From NCBI RefSeq assembly GCF_009928485.1, contig NZ_JAABNP010000037.1:1-57735 (forward strand): a stretch of DNA of 57,735 bases, given 5' to 3'. The notes under the pieces are model-generated. The model had not been told where the DNA came from, ran no database searches, and worked only from the letters and a program-made list of their open reading frames with translations. Position numbers and translations under genes: made by a program. The DNA is from Clostridium sp. C2-6-12 (GTDB lineage: Bacteria; Bacillota; Clostridia; Clostridiales; Clostridiaceae). Shown piece by piece: positions 16,297 to 24,483 of the stretch (its first letter is position 1; each line of letters opens with the position of its first letter).

Positions 16297-17211
16297 CTAA
16301 AATACAATAAGCTCATTATTTTCAGTATCCATATTTACTTTAGCACCAAGAGGAAGGCTTATAGTAGGTAAACAGTGACCACAAGCTATATTATAAATAG
16401 TAGGCTTATTTTCTGGAATTATTAGTTCTTCAAAGATTTCCATTAAGCTTAAACTATTGTTACCTTCTTTAGTCTCACATTTTGTCCACGAACCTAAAAT
16501 AATGCCTTCTGCATCTTTAAATTTTCCACATTGTTTTAATTGAAGCAGCATTCTATCAATTTTATAAGGTGTTTCATCTACATCTTCTAATAATAATATT
16601 TTTCCTTTTGTATCAAGCTCATAAGGTGTCCCCATAGTGGATGCAATTATTGAAAGATTTCCTCCAACTAACCTTCCTTTAGCTTTTCCTCCTACTAAAG
16701 TTTTTATTTCCAGTCCCTTAGGGTTTTTGAGGATTCCTAATGGATCATGGCTAAATATATTTTTCTTAAAATACTCCATTGTATAATCATCTACACCCTT
16801 ATAAAATTCTGTAGATGCCATTGGAGTGTGAAAAGTTATAAGTTTACATTTTTCATTAAATACATTGTGAAGCACAGTTACATCGCTATAGCCAGCAAAA
16901 ACCTTTGGATTTTTTTTTATCATTTCATAATCCAACATATCTAAAAGTCTACTGGCACCATATCCTCCACGGATTGCAAAAATCCCCTTTATAGTTTTAT
17001 CTTGAAACATTGTATTTATATCCTTTGCCCTAATTTTATCACTTCCAGATAAAAAGCCATGTTTTCCATTAACACTTTCGCCTAGAACTACTTTTAAACC
17101 TAATTCCTCCATTGCTCTGATAGATGGTTCTAATCTATCTTTAGCTATAGGACTTGAGGTTCCAATTAAAGCTATTTTATCTCCTATTTCTAATGGCTTT
17201 GGTCTTATCAT
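16297..17211 (-). CDS. LD-carboxypeptidase, peptidase family S66 (YkfA/LdcA-like)
   Basis: 304 residues. Family S66 signatures: RGGYGASRLLDMLD (81-94), the nucleophile Ser in GYSDVT (S109), a Glu in LLLEDVDETPYKIDRML and the C-terminal catalytic His in ACGHCLPTISLPLGA. It removes the terminal D-Ala from murein tetrapeptides in the cytosol. MccF-type immunity enzymes share the fold, but the ykfB/ykfC neighbours favour peptide recycling. Good RBS GGGAGAG. Confidence 0.88.
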   Translation of the reverse strand: MIRPKPLEIGDKIALIGTSSPIAKDRLEPSIRAMEELGLKVVLGESVNGKHGFLSGSDKIRAKDINTMFQDKTIKGIFAIRGGYGASRLLDMLDYEMIKKNPKVFAGYSDVTVLHNVFNEKCKLITFHTPMASTEFYKGVDDYTMEYFKKNIFSHDPLGILKNPKGLEIKTLVGGKAKGRLVGGNLSIIASTMGTPYELDTKGKILLLEDVDETPYKIDRMLLQLKQCGKFKDAEGIILGSWTKCETKEGNNSLSLMEIFEELIIPENKPTIYNIACGHCLPTISLPLGAKVNMDTENNELIVF

Positions 17212-17362
17212 TTACTTTACTCTCCCAAAAACAAATCACTATCCTAAAATGTATTCTTCATGTTGCTTTATAATTACTGTAAATTGATATTCTAATATAT
17301 TTTTTCTCGTGTCATTTACTTACTATGAAAGTGTATAAAAATAATCATATTAGTTAACCTAA

Positions 17363-18442
17363 TTAAATTTTGACTACATCATCAAAACCTAAGCCAGCTT
17401 TCACGCTCATTTTAATGCTTTCATTTTTGAATACTGGGCCTCCATTTATAGGATCTACTTTACAAAGCGCTGGTCCATCCAAATCCACCATAGTTATTAT
17501 TTTTTTGGCTGCTCCAAGATTAGCTGCAGCACTAACACTTATTTTACTTTCAAGCATACATCCTATCATACATTCTACTCCAAAAGCTTCTGCTATATTA
17601 CATAGCTTTAATGCATTGAAAATTCCACCTGTCTTCATAAGCTTTATATTAATTAAATCTGCTGCCTTGTGTTGAATTATTTTAATTGCATCTAATGGCG
17701 AAAAAACACTTTCATCTGCTAATATTTTTGTAAATGTATTTTGAGTTACATACTTCATACCTTCTAAATCCCAATATTTCACTGGCTGCTCTATTAACTC
17801 AATATTTAAATCTCGATCTTCTAAAGCTCTTATTATCCTAACAGCCTGTTTACTAGTCCAACCTTGATTAGCATCAACACGAAGCATAACATTTTTCCCA
17901 ACAGCTTTTCTTATTTCAGAAATTCTTTCAATATCTTTATTACCTTCTTTTCCTACCTTTATCTTTAAAATATTAAAACCTTCATTAACAGCCTTTACGC
18001 TATCTTGAACCATTTCATCTATATCATTTGCACTAATTGTAATATCTGTAGTTATTTCTTTTCTATATCCTCCAAGAACTTTATAAAGAGGTGCATTTAG
18101 TTTTTTAGCATATAAATCATATACAGCCATATCAACGGCAGCTTTTGCACTAGTATTTTTTAAGATGCTGGCGTTAATCTTATACATTAAGTCTTCTAAA
18201 TTATCTATTTCCATGCCCATAATTGATGGTTTTATATAATTTAGTATTACTGATTTAATAGATTCCTTTGTTTCACCTGTTATGACAGCTGTTGGAGCTG
18301 CTTCCCCATAACCTGTTTCACCAGTATCAGTTATAATTTTTACTACAATATCATTAACGGCGTCAACTGTTCTAAGTGCGGTTTTAAAAGGCGTGACTAA
18401 AGGAACTAAAATTTCCGATACTTCAATATTACTAATGACCAT
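17363..18442 (-). CDS. L-Ala-D/L-Glu epimerase (dipeptide epimerase, YkfB-like)
   Basis: 359-residue enolase-superfamily enzyme of the muconate-lactonizing subgroup. It has an N-terminal capping domain, then the barrel with LKIKVGKEG (KxK bases), RVDANQGW (metal Asp), ELIEQP (metal Glu), ILADES (metal Asp) and INIKLMKTGG (opposite-face Lys). It epimerises L-Ala-D-Glu to L-Ala-L-Glu so the dipeptide can be degraded. First gene of the three-enzyme murein peptide operon; RBS GGGAGG. Confidence 0.88.
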   Translation of the reverse strand: MVISNIEVSEILVPLVTPFKTALRTVDAVNDIVVKIITDTGETGYGEAAPTAVITGETKESIKSVILNYIKPSIMGMEIDNLEDLMYKINASILKNTSAKAAVDMAVYDLYAKKLNAPLYKVLGGYRKEITTDITISANDIDEMVQDSVKAVNEGFNILKIKVGKEGNKDIERISEIRKAVGKNVMLRVDANQGWTSKQAVRIIRALEDRDLNIELIEQPVKYWDLEGMKYVTQNTFTKILADESVFSPLDAIKIIQHKAADLINIKLMKTGGIFNALKLCNIAEAFGVECMIGCMLESKISVSAAANLGAAKKIITMVDLDGPALCKVDPINGGPVFKNESIKMSVKAGLGFDDVVKI

Positions 18443-18478
18443 TTTTATCCTCCCTACGCAAGAAATATAAAAATAATA

Positions 18479-18520
18479 AATGAAGTCACTACATTTTATT
18501 CAAAACATAGTGACTTCATT
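18479..18520 (-). terminator. Terminator between HAD gene and ykf-type operon
   Basis: Perfect 13-bp stem (18479-18491 with 18508-18520), followed on the minus strand by TTATTATTTTTATA. Confidence 0.85.
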
Positions 18521-18597
18521 CTTGTTGAATACAAAACTATTTTATTTTATCTTAAATTCATTTAAAATCTCAGCCAAAACATTAACTAAAAATAAAA

Positions 18598-19290
18598 TTA
18601 GCGTATTATCTCTCTTAACCTTAATAAATCTTTTGAAGAATATTTCACTTCATTTATCTTTTCATTAGCTCTAACGAGAACACCTTTTATTCCAGCTCTT
18701 TCTGGGCCATTAACATCAGCTAATAAACTATCTCCTACCATCCATACATTTTTAGGATGTTTAGCTTTATTTAATGCAAATTCATAAATTTTCATATTAG
18801 GTTTTTCAAATCCAACATTAGCTGAAGATATACAATCAGTAATATACTTTCCCAATCCTAATGACTCAACTATATATGGTAATTCTGGTATATGGTTAGA
18901 TAATATAATATTCCTCCATCCATTTAACTTAAAATATTTAAGGGTTTCTATAGAATCGCTATACAATGTAAATTCATCTGGTTTTGCTAATTCCATATGG
19001 GCTTGTCTTGCAAAATTACTAAGTTTACATTCATCTATAGAAAGTTCTTTATATGCTTCTTCAAATAATTTTTCTACAAACTTCCACCACTCTCCATTTA
19101 TAGTTAGGTGGGAGTAATCTTTTTCACAATCTTGCCATGGTATCCCAGGAATTTTCAGCTTTTTAATTTGTTCTATTGTAATTTCTGTATCTGGTTCATT
19201 TTGCAATATAACTTTATGTAGAGCTTTGCTAATCATAAAATCGTTATATGCTAAAGTACCTTGAAAATCCCAAAATATAACTTTATTCAT
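18598..19290 (-). CDS. HAD-like hydrolase with atypical DxQ motif
   Basis: 230 residues from the ATG at 19290 (GAGGA upstream); a second ATG at 19302 also has a site. Haloacid dehalogenase fold: motif I FWDFQGTLAY, helical cap, motif II LSNHIPE, a Lys near GFEKPN and motif IV VWMVGDSLLADVNG. The general acid/base Asp two residues after the nucleophile is Gln here (codon CAA), so classical phosphatase chemistry should be impaired. Phosphoglycolate-phosphatase-like otherwise. Substrate unknown. Confidence 0.75.
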   Translation of the reverse strand: MNKVIFWDFQGTLAYNDFMISKALHKVILQNEPDTEITIEQIKKLKIPGIPWQDCEKDYSHLTINGEWWKFVEKLFEEAYKELSIDECKLSNFARQAHMELAKPDEFTLYSDSIETLKYFKLNGWRNIILSNHIPELPYIVESLGLGKYITDCISSANVGFEKPNMKIYEFALNKAKHPKNVWMVGDSLLADVNGPERAGIKGVLVRANEKINEVKYSSKDLLRLREIIR

Positions 19291-19432
19291 AATATTCCTC
19301 ATATTCCTCTAAATCCATATTTATTATTCAATCTAATTTATAACTTTCATTTCTGATCTTCTTGTAACTCGCCTCCTATCAATACCAAAACTTTATAACA
19401 TTAGTAATATAAGCTGTAATGGAGAGGATAAA

Positions 19433-19888
19433 TTATCGTTCCATTAGAAAATGTACTACTTTTACATTTCCATCCATAGTCGTTCCATTTATTGTAAATC
19501 CACACTTCTTTATATAGAAATTTATATTCTCATCTTTGTCTGCAGGTGTTATTAATGTTATTTTACTCCAATCTTTATAATAATCTAACATGTATTTAAC
19601 TGCTTGTGTGCCAATACCTTTGCCTTGGTATTTAGGAACTACACAAAGACATCCAAGATAATACTCTCCTTCTCCTCTGTTTTCAACTGAAATAACTCCA
19701 ATTGGGGTATTCTTACAATAAATAATAATTTTAGGAAATCTTTCAATAGACGCTTCCATGTTTTCTTTTGTCCTGCCATAAGCAGGGCATTCTCCATATT
19801 TAATATAATCATCATAAAATGATGCATTATAAATTTCTATTAACATGGTTGCATCTTCTTTTTTTGCTTTAATAAATTTTAAACTCAT
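19433..19888 (-). CDS. GNAT family N-acetyltransferase
   Basis: 151 residues from the ATG at 19888 (ATAGGAG upstream). GNAT fold with strand beta4 YLGCLCVVPKYQGKGIGTQAVKYML, which holds the acetyl-CoA pyrophosphate loop (QGKGIG), and a C-terminal FYIKKCGF region. The acceptor is unknown; small GNATs like this act on amines, antibiotics or proteins. First member of the accessory run of minus-strand small enzymes. Confidence 0.82.
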   Translation of the reverse strand: MSLKFIKAKKEDATMLIEIYNASFYDDYIKYGECPAYGRTKENMEASIERFPKIIIYCKNTPIGVISVENRGEGEYYLGCLCVVPKYQGKGIGTQAVKYMLDYYKDWSKITLITPADKDENINFYIKKCGFTINGTTMDGNVKVVHFLMER

Positions 19889-19895
19889 AACACTC

Positions 19896-19997
19896 CTATT
19901 CCTTCTCAAGTACAAAAGTTTCAAAAGCTTTAATAGCTTTGTCTCTCATATTGAAATCATATATACCGCTATTTAATAATCGAATTGTAAAAAACAT
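19896..19997 (-). CDS. 33-codon ORF or gene remnant upstream of GNAT
   Basis: ATG at 19997 (TATAGGA upstream) to the TAG at 19896; the GNAT RBS overlaps its stop. The sequence ends RDKAIKAFETFVLEKE and reads like the C-terminus of a longer protein, so it may be a decayed gene end translated by chance. No family recognised. The 19998-20257 gap upstream shows no ORF or clear structure. Confidence 0.3.
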   Translation of the reverse strand: MFFTIRLLNSGIYDFNMRDKAIKAFETFVLEKE

Positions 19998-20257
19998 ATT
20001 TTCCTATATAAAAAATAAGAAGTTGACTCAACTATAAGTTAACATCCTATTGTAAAATACGATCTCATGTTAATGTTTCTTTTAAAATAAATAGTTACCT
20101 ATTTATCTCCATGAGTCAATCCTGCATTATTTAACTATACCTTTTCATAGTGGTTTTTAACAACTCAAACTACAAAACCTTACTCAGCATCGCTGATTTA
20201 ATTTATCTGGTATAACGTAGACTTTAGTAAAATATAAATTTAGAATACTATGTATAA

Positions 20258-20285
20258 AAGGCTTACACTCATTGAGGCAAGCCTT
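20258..20285 (-). terminator. Terminator after methyltransferase
   Basis: 7-bp stem AAGGCTT (20258-20264 with 20279-20285), followed on the minus strand by TTTTATA. Confidence 0.6.
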
Positions 20286-20365
20286 CCTATATTATTTATT
20301 TCAAATTATTAACTAAGAATCATATTTACTAGTTAAGTATTATTAAGTTCAATACATTCACTCAT

Positions 20366-21166
20366 TTATTTATTTTTTTTTGCCCATATAATAGCTCTAT
20401 ATGTGTTTTCATTGATTGGGTTCCTGTTGTAATCTCCGAATTCATTCACAACTTTAAATCCTGATTCAGTTAGCCATTTGTGAACCTGTTCCAAAGTAGG
20501 GATATGCTTTTCCCAGGTTTCATGGATAGTTTCATGTCTGCCATCTGGTATATCAATTTCAGTAAATCGTCTTCCATATGCTATCTGAGTATTTACATCA
20601 TATCCATCTCCTACAACTATGTGCTTTCCATATACACCAGAACTATCTGTTCCTTCGAAAATTACACGCCCATTATCTTTTGAAAATATTTCCTCTGGAT
20701 GCGCAAACATACCGAAATCTAAGAAAATATACTCACCAATATTCAAGCTAGAAGCAGCCTTTTGTATAAAAAGCTGTTGTGCCTTATCATATGGCATATC
20801 CGCCTCAACATTATGAAGTAAATTCCCAGCAAGTACAACAACATCATATCCACTTTCCCAGTCTCCGCTTACTGCATCCATACAGCAGTACTGTAGGTTT
20901 TTAAGTTCCTTCGCTTTGTCCAGTATATATGCTAACCTTTCTTCATCCATATCAAAACCTTTAGTGTCGTGTCCTGCTAATGCAAGTGGTACGAGAATAC
21001 GACCACCCCCGCATGCAATTTCCAACACTTTTTTGTTTTTACCTCCAATCAATGAAAGAAGTAAGTTAATATCATCTATTCCAGTTTCATTAATTTCATA
21101 TATTTCAGCATACCATTTTCTATAAATATTCATTATTTCATTATCTTTACATACTATTTTTGACAT
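20366..21166 (-). CDS. Class I SAM-dependent methyltransferase with attenuator leader
   Basis: 266 residues. Rossmann motif I VLEIACGGGRI (48-57), acidic strand-2 end GFDMDEERL, motif II around YDVVVLAGNLLHNVE. The C-terminal half has an extra beta-sheet insertion typical of small-molecule methyltransferases. The substrate cannot be named. The leader encodes a 16-residue peptide and can sequester the Shine-Dalgarno, which suggests induction by ribosome stalling. The gene lies among acetyltransferases and Nudix enzymes, consistent with a resistance or detoxification role (inference). RBS GGGAGG, spacing 6. Confidence 0.75.
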   Translation of the reverse strand: MSKIVCKDNEIMNIYRKWYAEIYEINETGIDDINLLLSLIGGKNKKVLEIACGGGRILVPLALAGHDTKGFDMDEERLAYILDKAKELKNLQYCCMDAVSGDWESGYDVVVLAGNLLHNVEADMPYDKAQQLFIQKAASSLNIGEYIFLDFGMFAHPEEIFSKDNGRVIFEGTDSSGVYGKHIVVGDGYDVNTQIAYGRRFTEIDIPDGRHETIHETWEKHIPTLEQVHKWLTESGFKVVNEFGDYNRNPINENTYRAIIWAKKNK

Positions 21167-21172
21167 ATAAAT

Positions 21173-21213
21173 CCTCCCATTATTTATGGAGGGTTATAAT
21201 ATACTAGCCCTCC
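21173..21213 (-). promoter_or_regulatory. Translational attenuator of the methyltransferase gene
   Basis: On the minus strand, three segments in order: GGAGGG (21208-21213, within the leader ORF), CCCTCC (21188-21193) and GGGAGG (21173-21178, the methyltransferase Shine-Dalgarno). Segment 2 can pair perfectly with either 1 or 3. If 1:2 forms, the Shine-Dalgarno is free; if a translating ribosome covers segment 1, 2:3 hides it. This is the logic of erm-type attenuation. Confidence 0.65.
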
Positions 21214-21244
21214 TTATTTTTTGCACTATATTTTTCTTATTCAT
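21194..21244 (-). CDS. 16-residue leader peptide of methyltransferase
   Basis: ATG at 21244 with AAAGGGTGA upstream encodes MNKKNIVQKIRRASIL; the stop codon is in the loop between attenuator segments 1 and 2. The Arg-Arg codons are attenuator segment 1 itself. It is too short to be an enzyme; the geometry argues for a regulatory leader read by the ribosome. Confidence 0.65.
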   Translation of the reverse strand: MNKKNIVQKIRRASIL

Positions 21245-21513
21245 ATAAAATCACCCTTTCTTTAAGATTATATATCGTAACATATTTGCATATGAAACAA
21301 TTAAGTTTTGTACATATATCTTTCTTATATATTGCACAAGCTTATTAGATAATCACATAACTTGCTTTGTCAATATATACAATTATAGCATATTATACCA
21401 ATAATAAGTGTAAATTCTCACTATATCAAACTAATAATATGTAGTTGCAATTTCTAAATCCTTATTTTACTTTATCAGTTAAGTAAATTAATAACATAGA
21501 CTATTCAGTTATT

Positions 21514-21978
21514 TTATAACTGAAATTCCATTGGAGTATATAATATTCCATTGAAATCTTGTTGTATATTTAAATCCTTAAATCCCATAGCATGATAAAA
21601 CGGCACAGCATGAGGAGAAGCATTTAATGTTATTTTTTCTACTTGTCTCTCCTTCAATAATGAAATAATATGTCTAAATAACATTGATGCAATTCCCTTT
21701 CTATGATACTCCTTATTCACAAAAAGACATGACACATTATTATTTCGGCTTAAGGATATAATTCCAACAAGTTTTTCTTTTGAATATGCACCATACATAA
21801 TCTGCGTACCATTTTTAAAGCATTCCTTAAAATCTTTAGATTCAATAAAATTAATTCTAAAGGTATTTACTCCTTCTTTACTGTAATTAGGTGAAATAAA
21901 TTCAGAAAATGTACTCCAAATTAGAGAAAATGCTTTATCTAATTCTTCATAATTCACTTTTTTGATTAAATAATCCAT
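21514..21978 (-). CDS. GNAT family N-acetyltransferase
   Basis: 154 residues. GNAT core with IISLSRNNNVSCLFVNKEYHRKGIASMLFRHI (acetyl-CoA loop HRKGIA), then NASPHAVPFYHAMGF, the usual YxxxGF end. Acceptor unknown. Its start and leader (TTGGAGGAAG RBS) are duplicated in degraded form near 23000. Monocistronic within the accessory run. The 21245-21513 gap upstream of the leader ORF holds only AT-rich promoter-like sequence (TTGACA on the minus strand near 21380). Confidence 0.82.
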   Translation of the reverse strand: MDYLIKKVNYEELDKAFSLIWSTFSEFISPNYSKEGVNTFRINFIESKDFKECFKNGTQIMYGAYSKEKLVGIISLSRNNNVSCLFVNKEYHRKGIASMLFRHIISLLKERQVEKITLNASPHAVPFYHAMGFKDLNIQQDFNGILYTPMEFQL

Positions 21979-22075
21979 ATTCTACTTCCTCCAAGGATTT
22001 TTGTTATTCGTACTATTTACTATTACCTTTTATAATAAGATTTCGAACTGAAGGTTATGAATAACATGCTCCATA

Positions 22076-22552
22076 TTATTCTTTAGTAACAATATGTTCA
22101 ATACCAACTGTACTGCCTAATAATTTAGTTTTAAAAAATTGTGGAATTATATTCATCTTATTTAAACTTTCAATAGACAACCAATGCAGACTTTCTTTCG
22201 AACCTTGGTCTGTAAAATGTCTACAATGTAAATCTATATTAGTATTTTCTTTCATTAAGAAATAAAAGACAATTTCATGATGATGTTCTCCTGCTATTTC
22301 GAAAAATCTTTCTTGAATAAAGGAAAGTCTATCAATTTCAAATTCAATTCCTGTTTCCTCATAAGCCTCACGGATAACAGCTTCCTCTGAGGTTTCATTT
22401 ATTCTAACCTTTCCCCCAACTGTATAATAACATGGATAATCTTCATGCTTTGCCATAAGCAATTTATTGTCTTTGATAATAATTGCCGCAACCCTATAAA
22501 TAAAGCAGCTTTGATTTGTTTTAAATACTATATCTTTCTCTTCCACATACAT
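22076..22552 (-). CDS. Nudix hydrolase
   Basis: 158 residues. Nudix box GGKVRINETSEEAVIREAYEETGIEF (about 47-72). The ATG at 22552 is only 1 nt from the GGAG site; GTG at 22546 has better spacing and may be the true start. N-terminal RVAAIIIKDNKLLMAKH and C-terminal LHWLSIESLNKM are typical of the ADP-ribose/NTP pyrophosphohydrolase subgroup. Substrate unknown. Confidence 0.82.
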   Translation of the reverse strand: MYVEEKDIVFKTNQSCFIYRVAAIIIKDNKLLMAKHEDYPCYYTVGGKVRINETSEEAVIREAYEETGIEFEIDRLSFIQERFFEIAGEHHHEIVFYFLMKENTNIDLHCRHFTDQGSKESLHWLSIESLNKMNIIPQFFKTKLLGSTVGIEHIVTKE

Positions 22553-22582
22553 ACTCCTGTTTGCTATAATATAAAAATTCTT

Positions 22583-22680
22583 TTCTTCATCATAATTTAC
22601 TTTTATTCATTTGCTACTAAATCTCATTGGGTTAATACATAAAAACTTGTTGCACTGATACAAATCATTTTATATAATTT
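22583..22680. repeat. Dispersed intergenic repeat, copy A
   Basis: About 90 bp sharing TTATTCATTTGCTA-TAAAT and following bases with copies at 23540 and 25615. On the minus strand it aligns with the 3' end and downstream flank of the P-loop kinase gene at 25668, so it looks like a decayed copy of that gene end. Confidence 0.55.
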
Positions 22681-22759
22681 ATATTTTAATCAACCTATAC
22701 ATATGCAGTAATTATTTTATACAATTATTTATAAAATATAGTAATTTAAATATCATACT

Positions 22760-22802
22760 ATTAGTGAATAAGTATCCATACAATACATACTTATTCACTA
22801 AT
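22760..22802 (-). terminator. Terminator overlapping the small membrane protein gene end
   Basis: Perfect 16-bp stem attagtgaataagtat (22760-22775 with 22787-22802). The stop codon at 22791 lies in the 3' arm. Confidence 0.75.
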
Positions 22803-22961
22803 CATATAGTATGGGCATTCCAGTATATTCCTATATAAAACATTAGTTAATTCAATAATTTCAGTATATGGCATATTTATTTGCCTATATAAAAATACAG
22901 TAATTACAATTACAAACGAGAGAAGAGAAAATATACCTATAAATATAAAGTTTCTTTTCAT
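22791..22961 (-). CDS. Small single-pass membrane protein (56 aa)
   Basis: 56 residues from the ATG at 22961 (TAGGAGGG upstream). MKRNFIFIGIFSLLSFVIVITVFLY forms one N-terminal membrane segment or uncleaved signal; the rest has no recognisable motif. Upstream in the same frame is a remnant resembling the start of the GNAT gene at 21978. It may be a genuine small lipoprotein-less membrane protein or the truncated start of a longer one. Confidence 0.5.
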   Translation of the reverse strand: MKRNFIFIGIFSLLSFVIVITVFLYRQINMPYTEIIELTNVLYRNILECPYYMISE

Positions 22962-23054
22962 TAATTCCCTCCTATAAAAGATACCCTTATCATAATAATC
23001 CATATTTTAATTTCTTCAAGAATTTTGTTATTCATACTTTCATATATATATTAA

Positions 23055-23509
23055 CTACTCTCTTAAAACCCACTCGTATATACACTTTTGTCTTTCACCT
23101 TCTTGATACATTTCATTATCTGATGGCAAGTCTACTATTTCGTTAAATTTAAGACCTGCCTTTTCACAAGTTCTACGAGATGGAAAGTTGTCTGGATTGC
23201 ATGTTATTATTAACTTTCCATTCCATGAGCAATTGCTATCTGTTTAATAATTTTACAAGCCTTAGAAGCATAGCTATTACCTCTATAAAATTTTTCAATC
23301 TGATACCCTATATGACCACCATAATATAAATTATTATTATATCCAATACGGATATCAATATTACCTATAATATCATTTGAATTATGTATAGTAATCCTAT
23401 ATTTATATGCAGGTACATAACCTTTTTCCTCATTAGCTGGTGTCTTTTCTTCAATTTTCAAATCAATATCCCCATCTGTTAAATAATCGAAGTCTTTAAA
23501 CTCAAACAT
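23055..23509 (-). pseudogene. GNAT acetyltransferase with a frameshift
   Basis: The first 99 residues (MFEFKDFDYL to KQIAIAHGMES) carry the GNAT GGHIGYQIEKFYRGNSYASKAC loop and stop at 23210. The rest continues in the next frame (KLIITCNPDNFPSRRTCEKAGLKF to EWVLRE) and stops at 23055. Adding one A to the minus-strand GGAAAG run at 23215-23217 restores one RimJ-like protein of about 150 residues. Either a real single-base deletion or a homopolymer sequencing error. Confidence 0.8.
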
Positions 23510-23539
23510 CCGTAACCACCCTTATTTCTTCATCATGAT

Positions 23540-23641
23540 TTATTAATATTCATTTGTTACTAAACCTTGTTTTATTAACATACCGCAGCTTATTACTTTA
23601 ATATGAAGCTGTTTTATATAATTTATGGATTATATTTCAAA
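23540..23641. repeat. Dispersed intergenic repeat, copy B
   Basis: About 100 bp aligned with copies A and C. On the minus strand CATGGAGAA-ATGAT-TTGAAATATAAT matches the kinase 3' end at 25668-25735. The repeat runs into the last codons of the MazG-like gene at 23642, so that gene end is probably chimeric. Confidence 0.55.
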
Positions 23642-23929
23642 TCATTTCTCCATGCAATTTAATTTTAAGTATTTTTTATTCTTTCTTTTTCTTCCTCTTT
23701 GCCATTCCTTATCTAAGTCAAAATTATTATCAGCAGCCATTTCAAAGACTAAGTATAGAATGTCATATAGTTGATGTTCAATTTTATCTATATCTGAAGC
23801 ATTTACAGCCTTTTTCAACAACTCAAATTCTTCATTTAACCAATTTATTTTCTGATGATTATCCCCATTTAAAGAATCCATCTTAACTAAAAATTCTTTA
23901 ACTTCATCTTTATATTCATTTAATGACAT
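23642..23929 (-). CDS. MazG-like all-alpha NTP pyrophosphohydrolase homolog
   Basis: 95 residues, all helical. The pattern NWLNEEFELLKKAV followed by HQLYDILYLVFEMAADNNFDLDKEW resembles the MazG-like metal-binding helices (ExxE, then D/E-x-x-D/Y). A basic end (RGRKRKNKKYLKLNCMEK) follows, and the last residues CMEK seem to come from the repeat fused at the 3' end. Likely role: hydrolysis of noncanonical or surplus nucleotides. RBS GAGGT. A second MazG-like gene lies just upstream. Confidence 0.65.
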   Translation of the reverse strand: MSLNEYKDEVKEFLVKMDSLNGDNHQKINWLNEEFELLKKAVNASDIDKIEHQLYDILYLVFEMAADNNFDLDKEWQRGRKRKNKKYLKLNCMEK

Positions 23930-23995
23930 ATTATTTACCTCACAAACTTTAATTTGTAAATAAAATATATTGATAATTCTACAACAAATAGGAAT

Positions 23996-24358
23996 TTATC
24001 TATCCTCATATTTACTCTTGTATTCTTTAGCATAGTTACGCTCCATATTCTTTTTATGTTTATCTATATAGGAAGAAGATATTTCCTCTGCTGTAATTCC
24101 GTATCTAAGTAATGTACCATTAAAATACATTAATACATCACTCATTTCTTCACAAAATGCTTTTCTAACATTTTCATCCTCCATTATAGCCGCATCGCCT
24201 TTTTTCTTTATTATTGAGATGCATTCACCTATTTCTTCCATCATCCAAAGAATAAAGTTCCTACCATACTTTGCTTCCAATGGTGACCAAGTATCTTTGT
24301 GCAATTCATATAAATCCCTTTGCATATTCAGCATATCTGAAATTTTTATATCATTCAT
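23996..24358 (-). CDS. MazG-like nucleotide pyrophosphohydrolase
   Basis: 120 residues, all helical. The metal-site motif is intact: WMMEEIGECISIIKKKG (EExxE, about 39-45) and AFCEEMSDVLMYFNG (ExxxD). Family reaction: dNTP to dNMP plus pyrophosphate, often on dCTP/dUTP or damaged nucleotides. RBS GGAGG. Paired with the shorter MazG-like gene downstream across a 66-bp gap. Confidence 0.8.
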   Translation of the reverse strand: MNDIKISDMLNMQRDLYELHKDTWSPLEAKYGRNFILWMMEEIGECISIIKKKGDAAIMEDENVRKAFCEEMSDVLMYFNGTLLRYGITAEEISSSYIDKHKKNMERNYAKEYKSKYEDR

Positions 24359-24483
24359 TTTATTTCCTCCACAAATTATAATTTATATCATAATTAATCC
24401 TATTAATATATTTTAAAAGTTTTTTCGCCTAATACCCCATTATTATTTTCTTTATTTAATCTTTTCTTAATTTTTAAATACAA

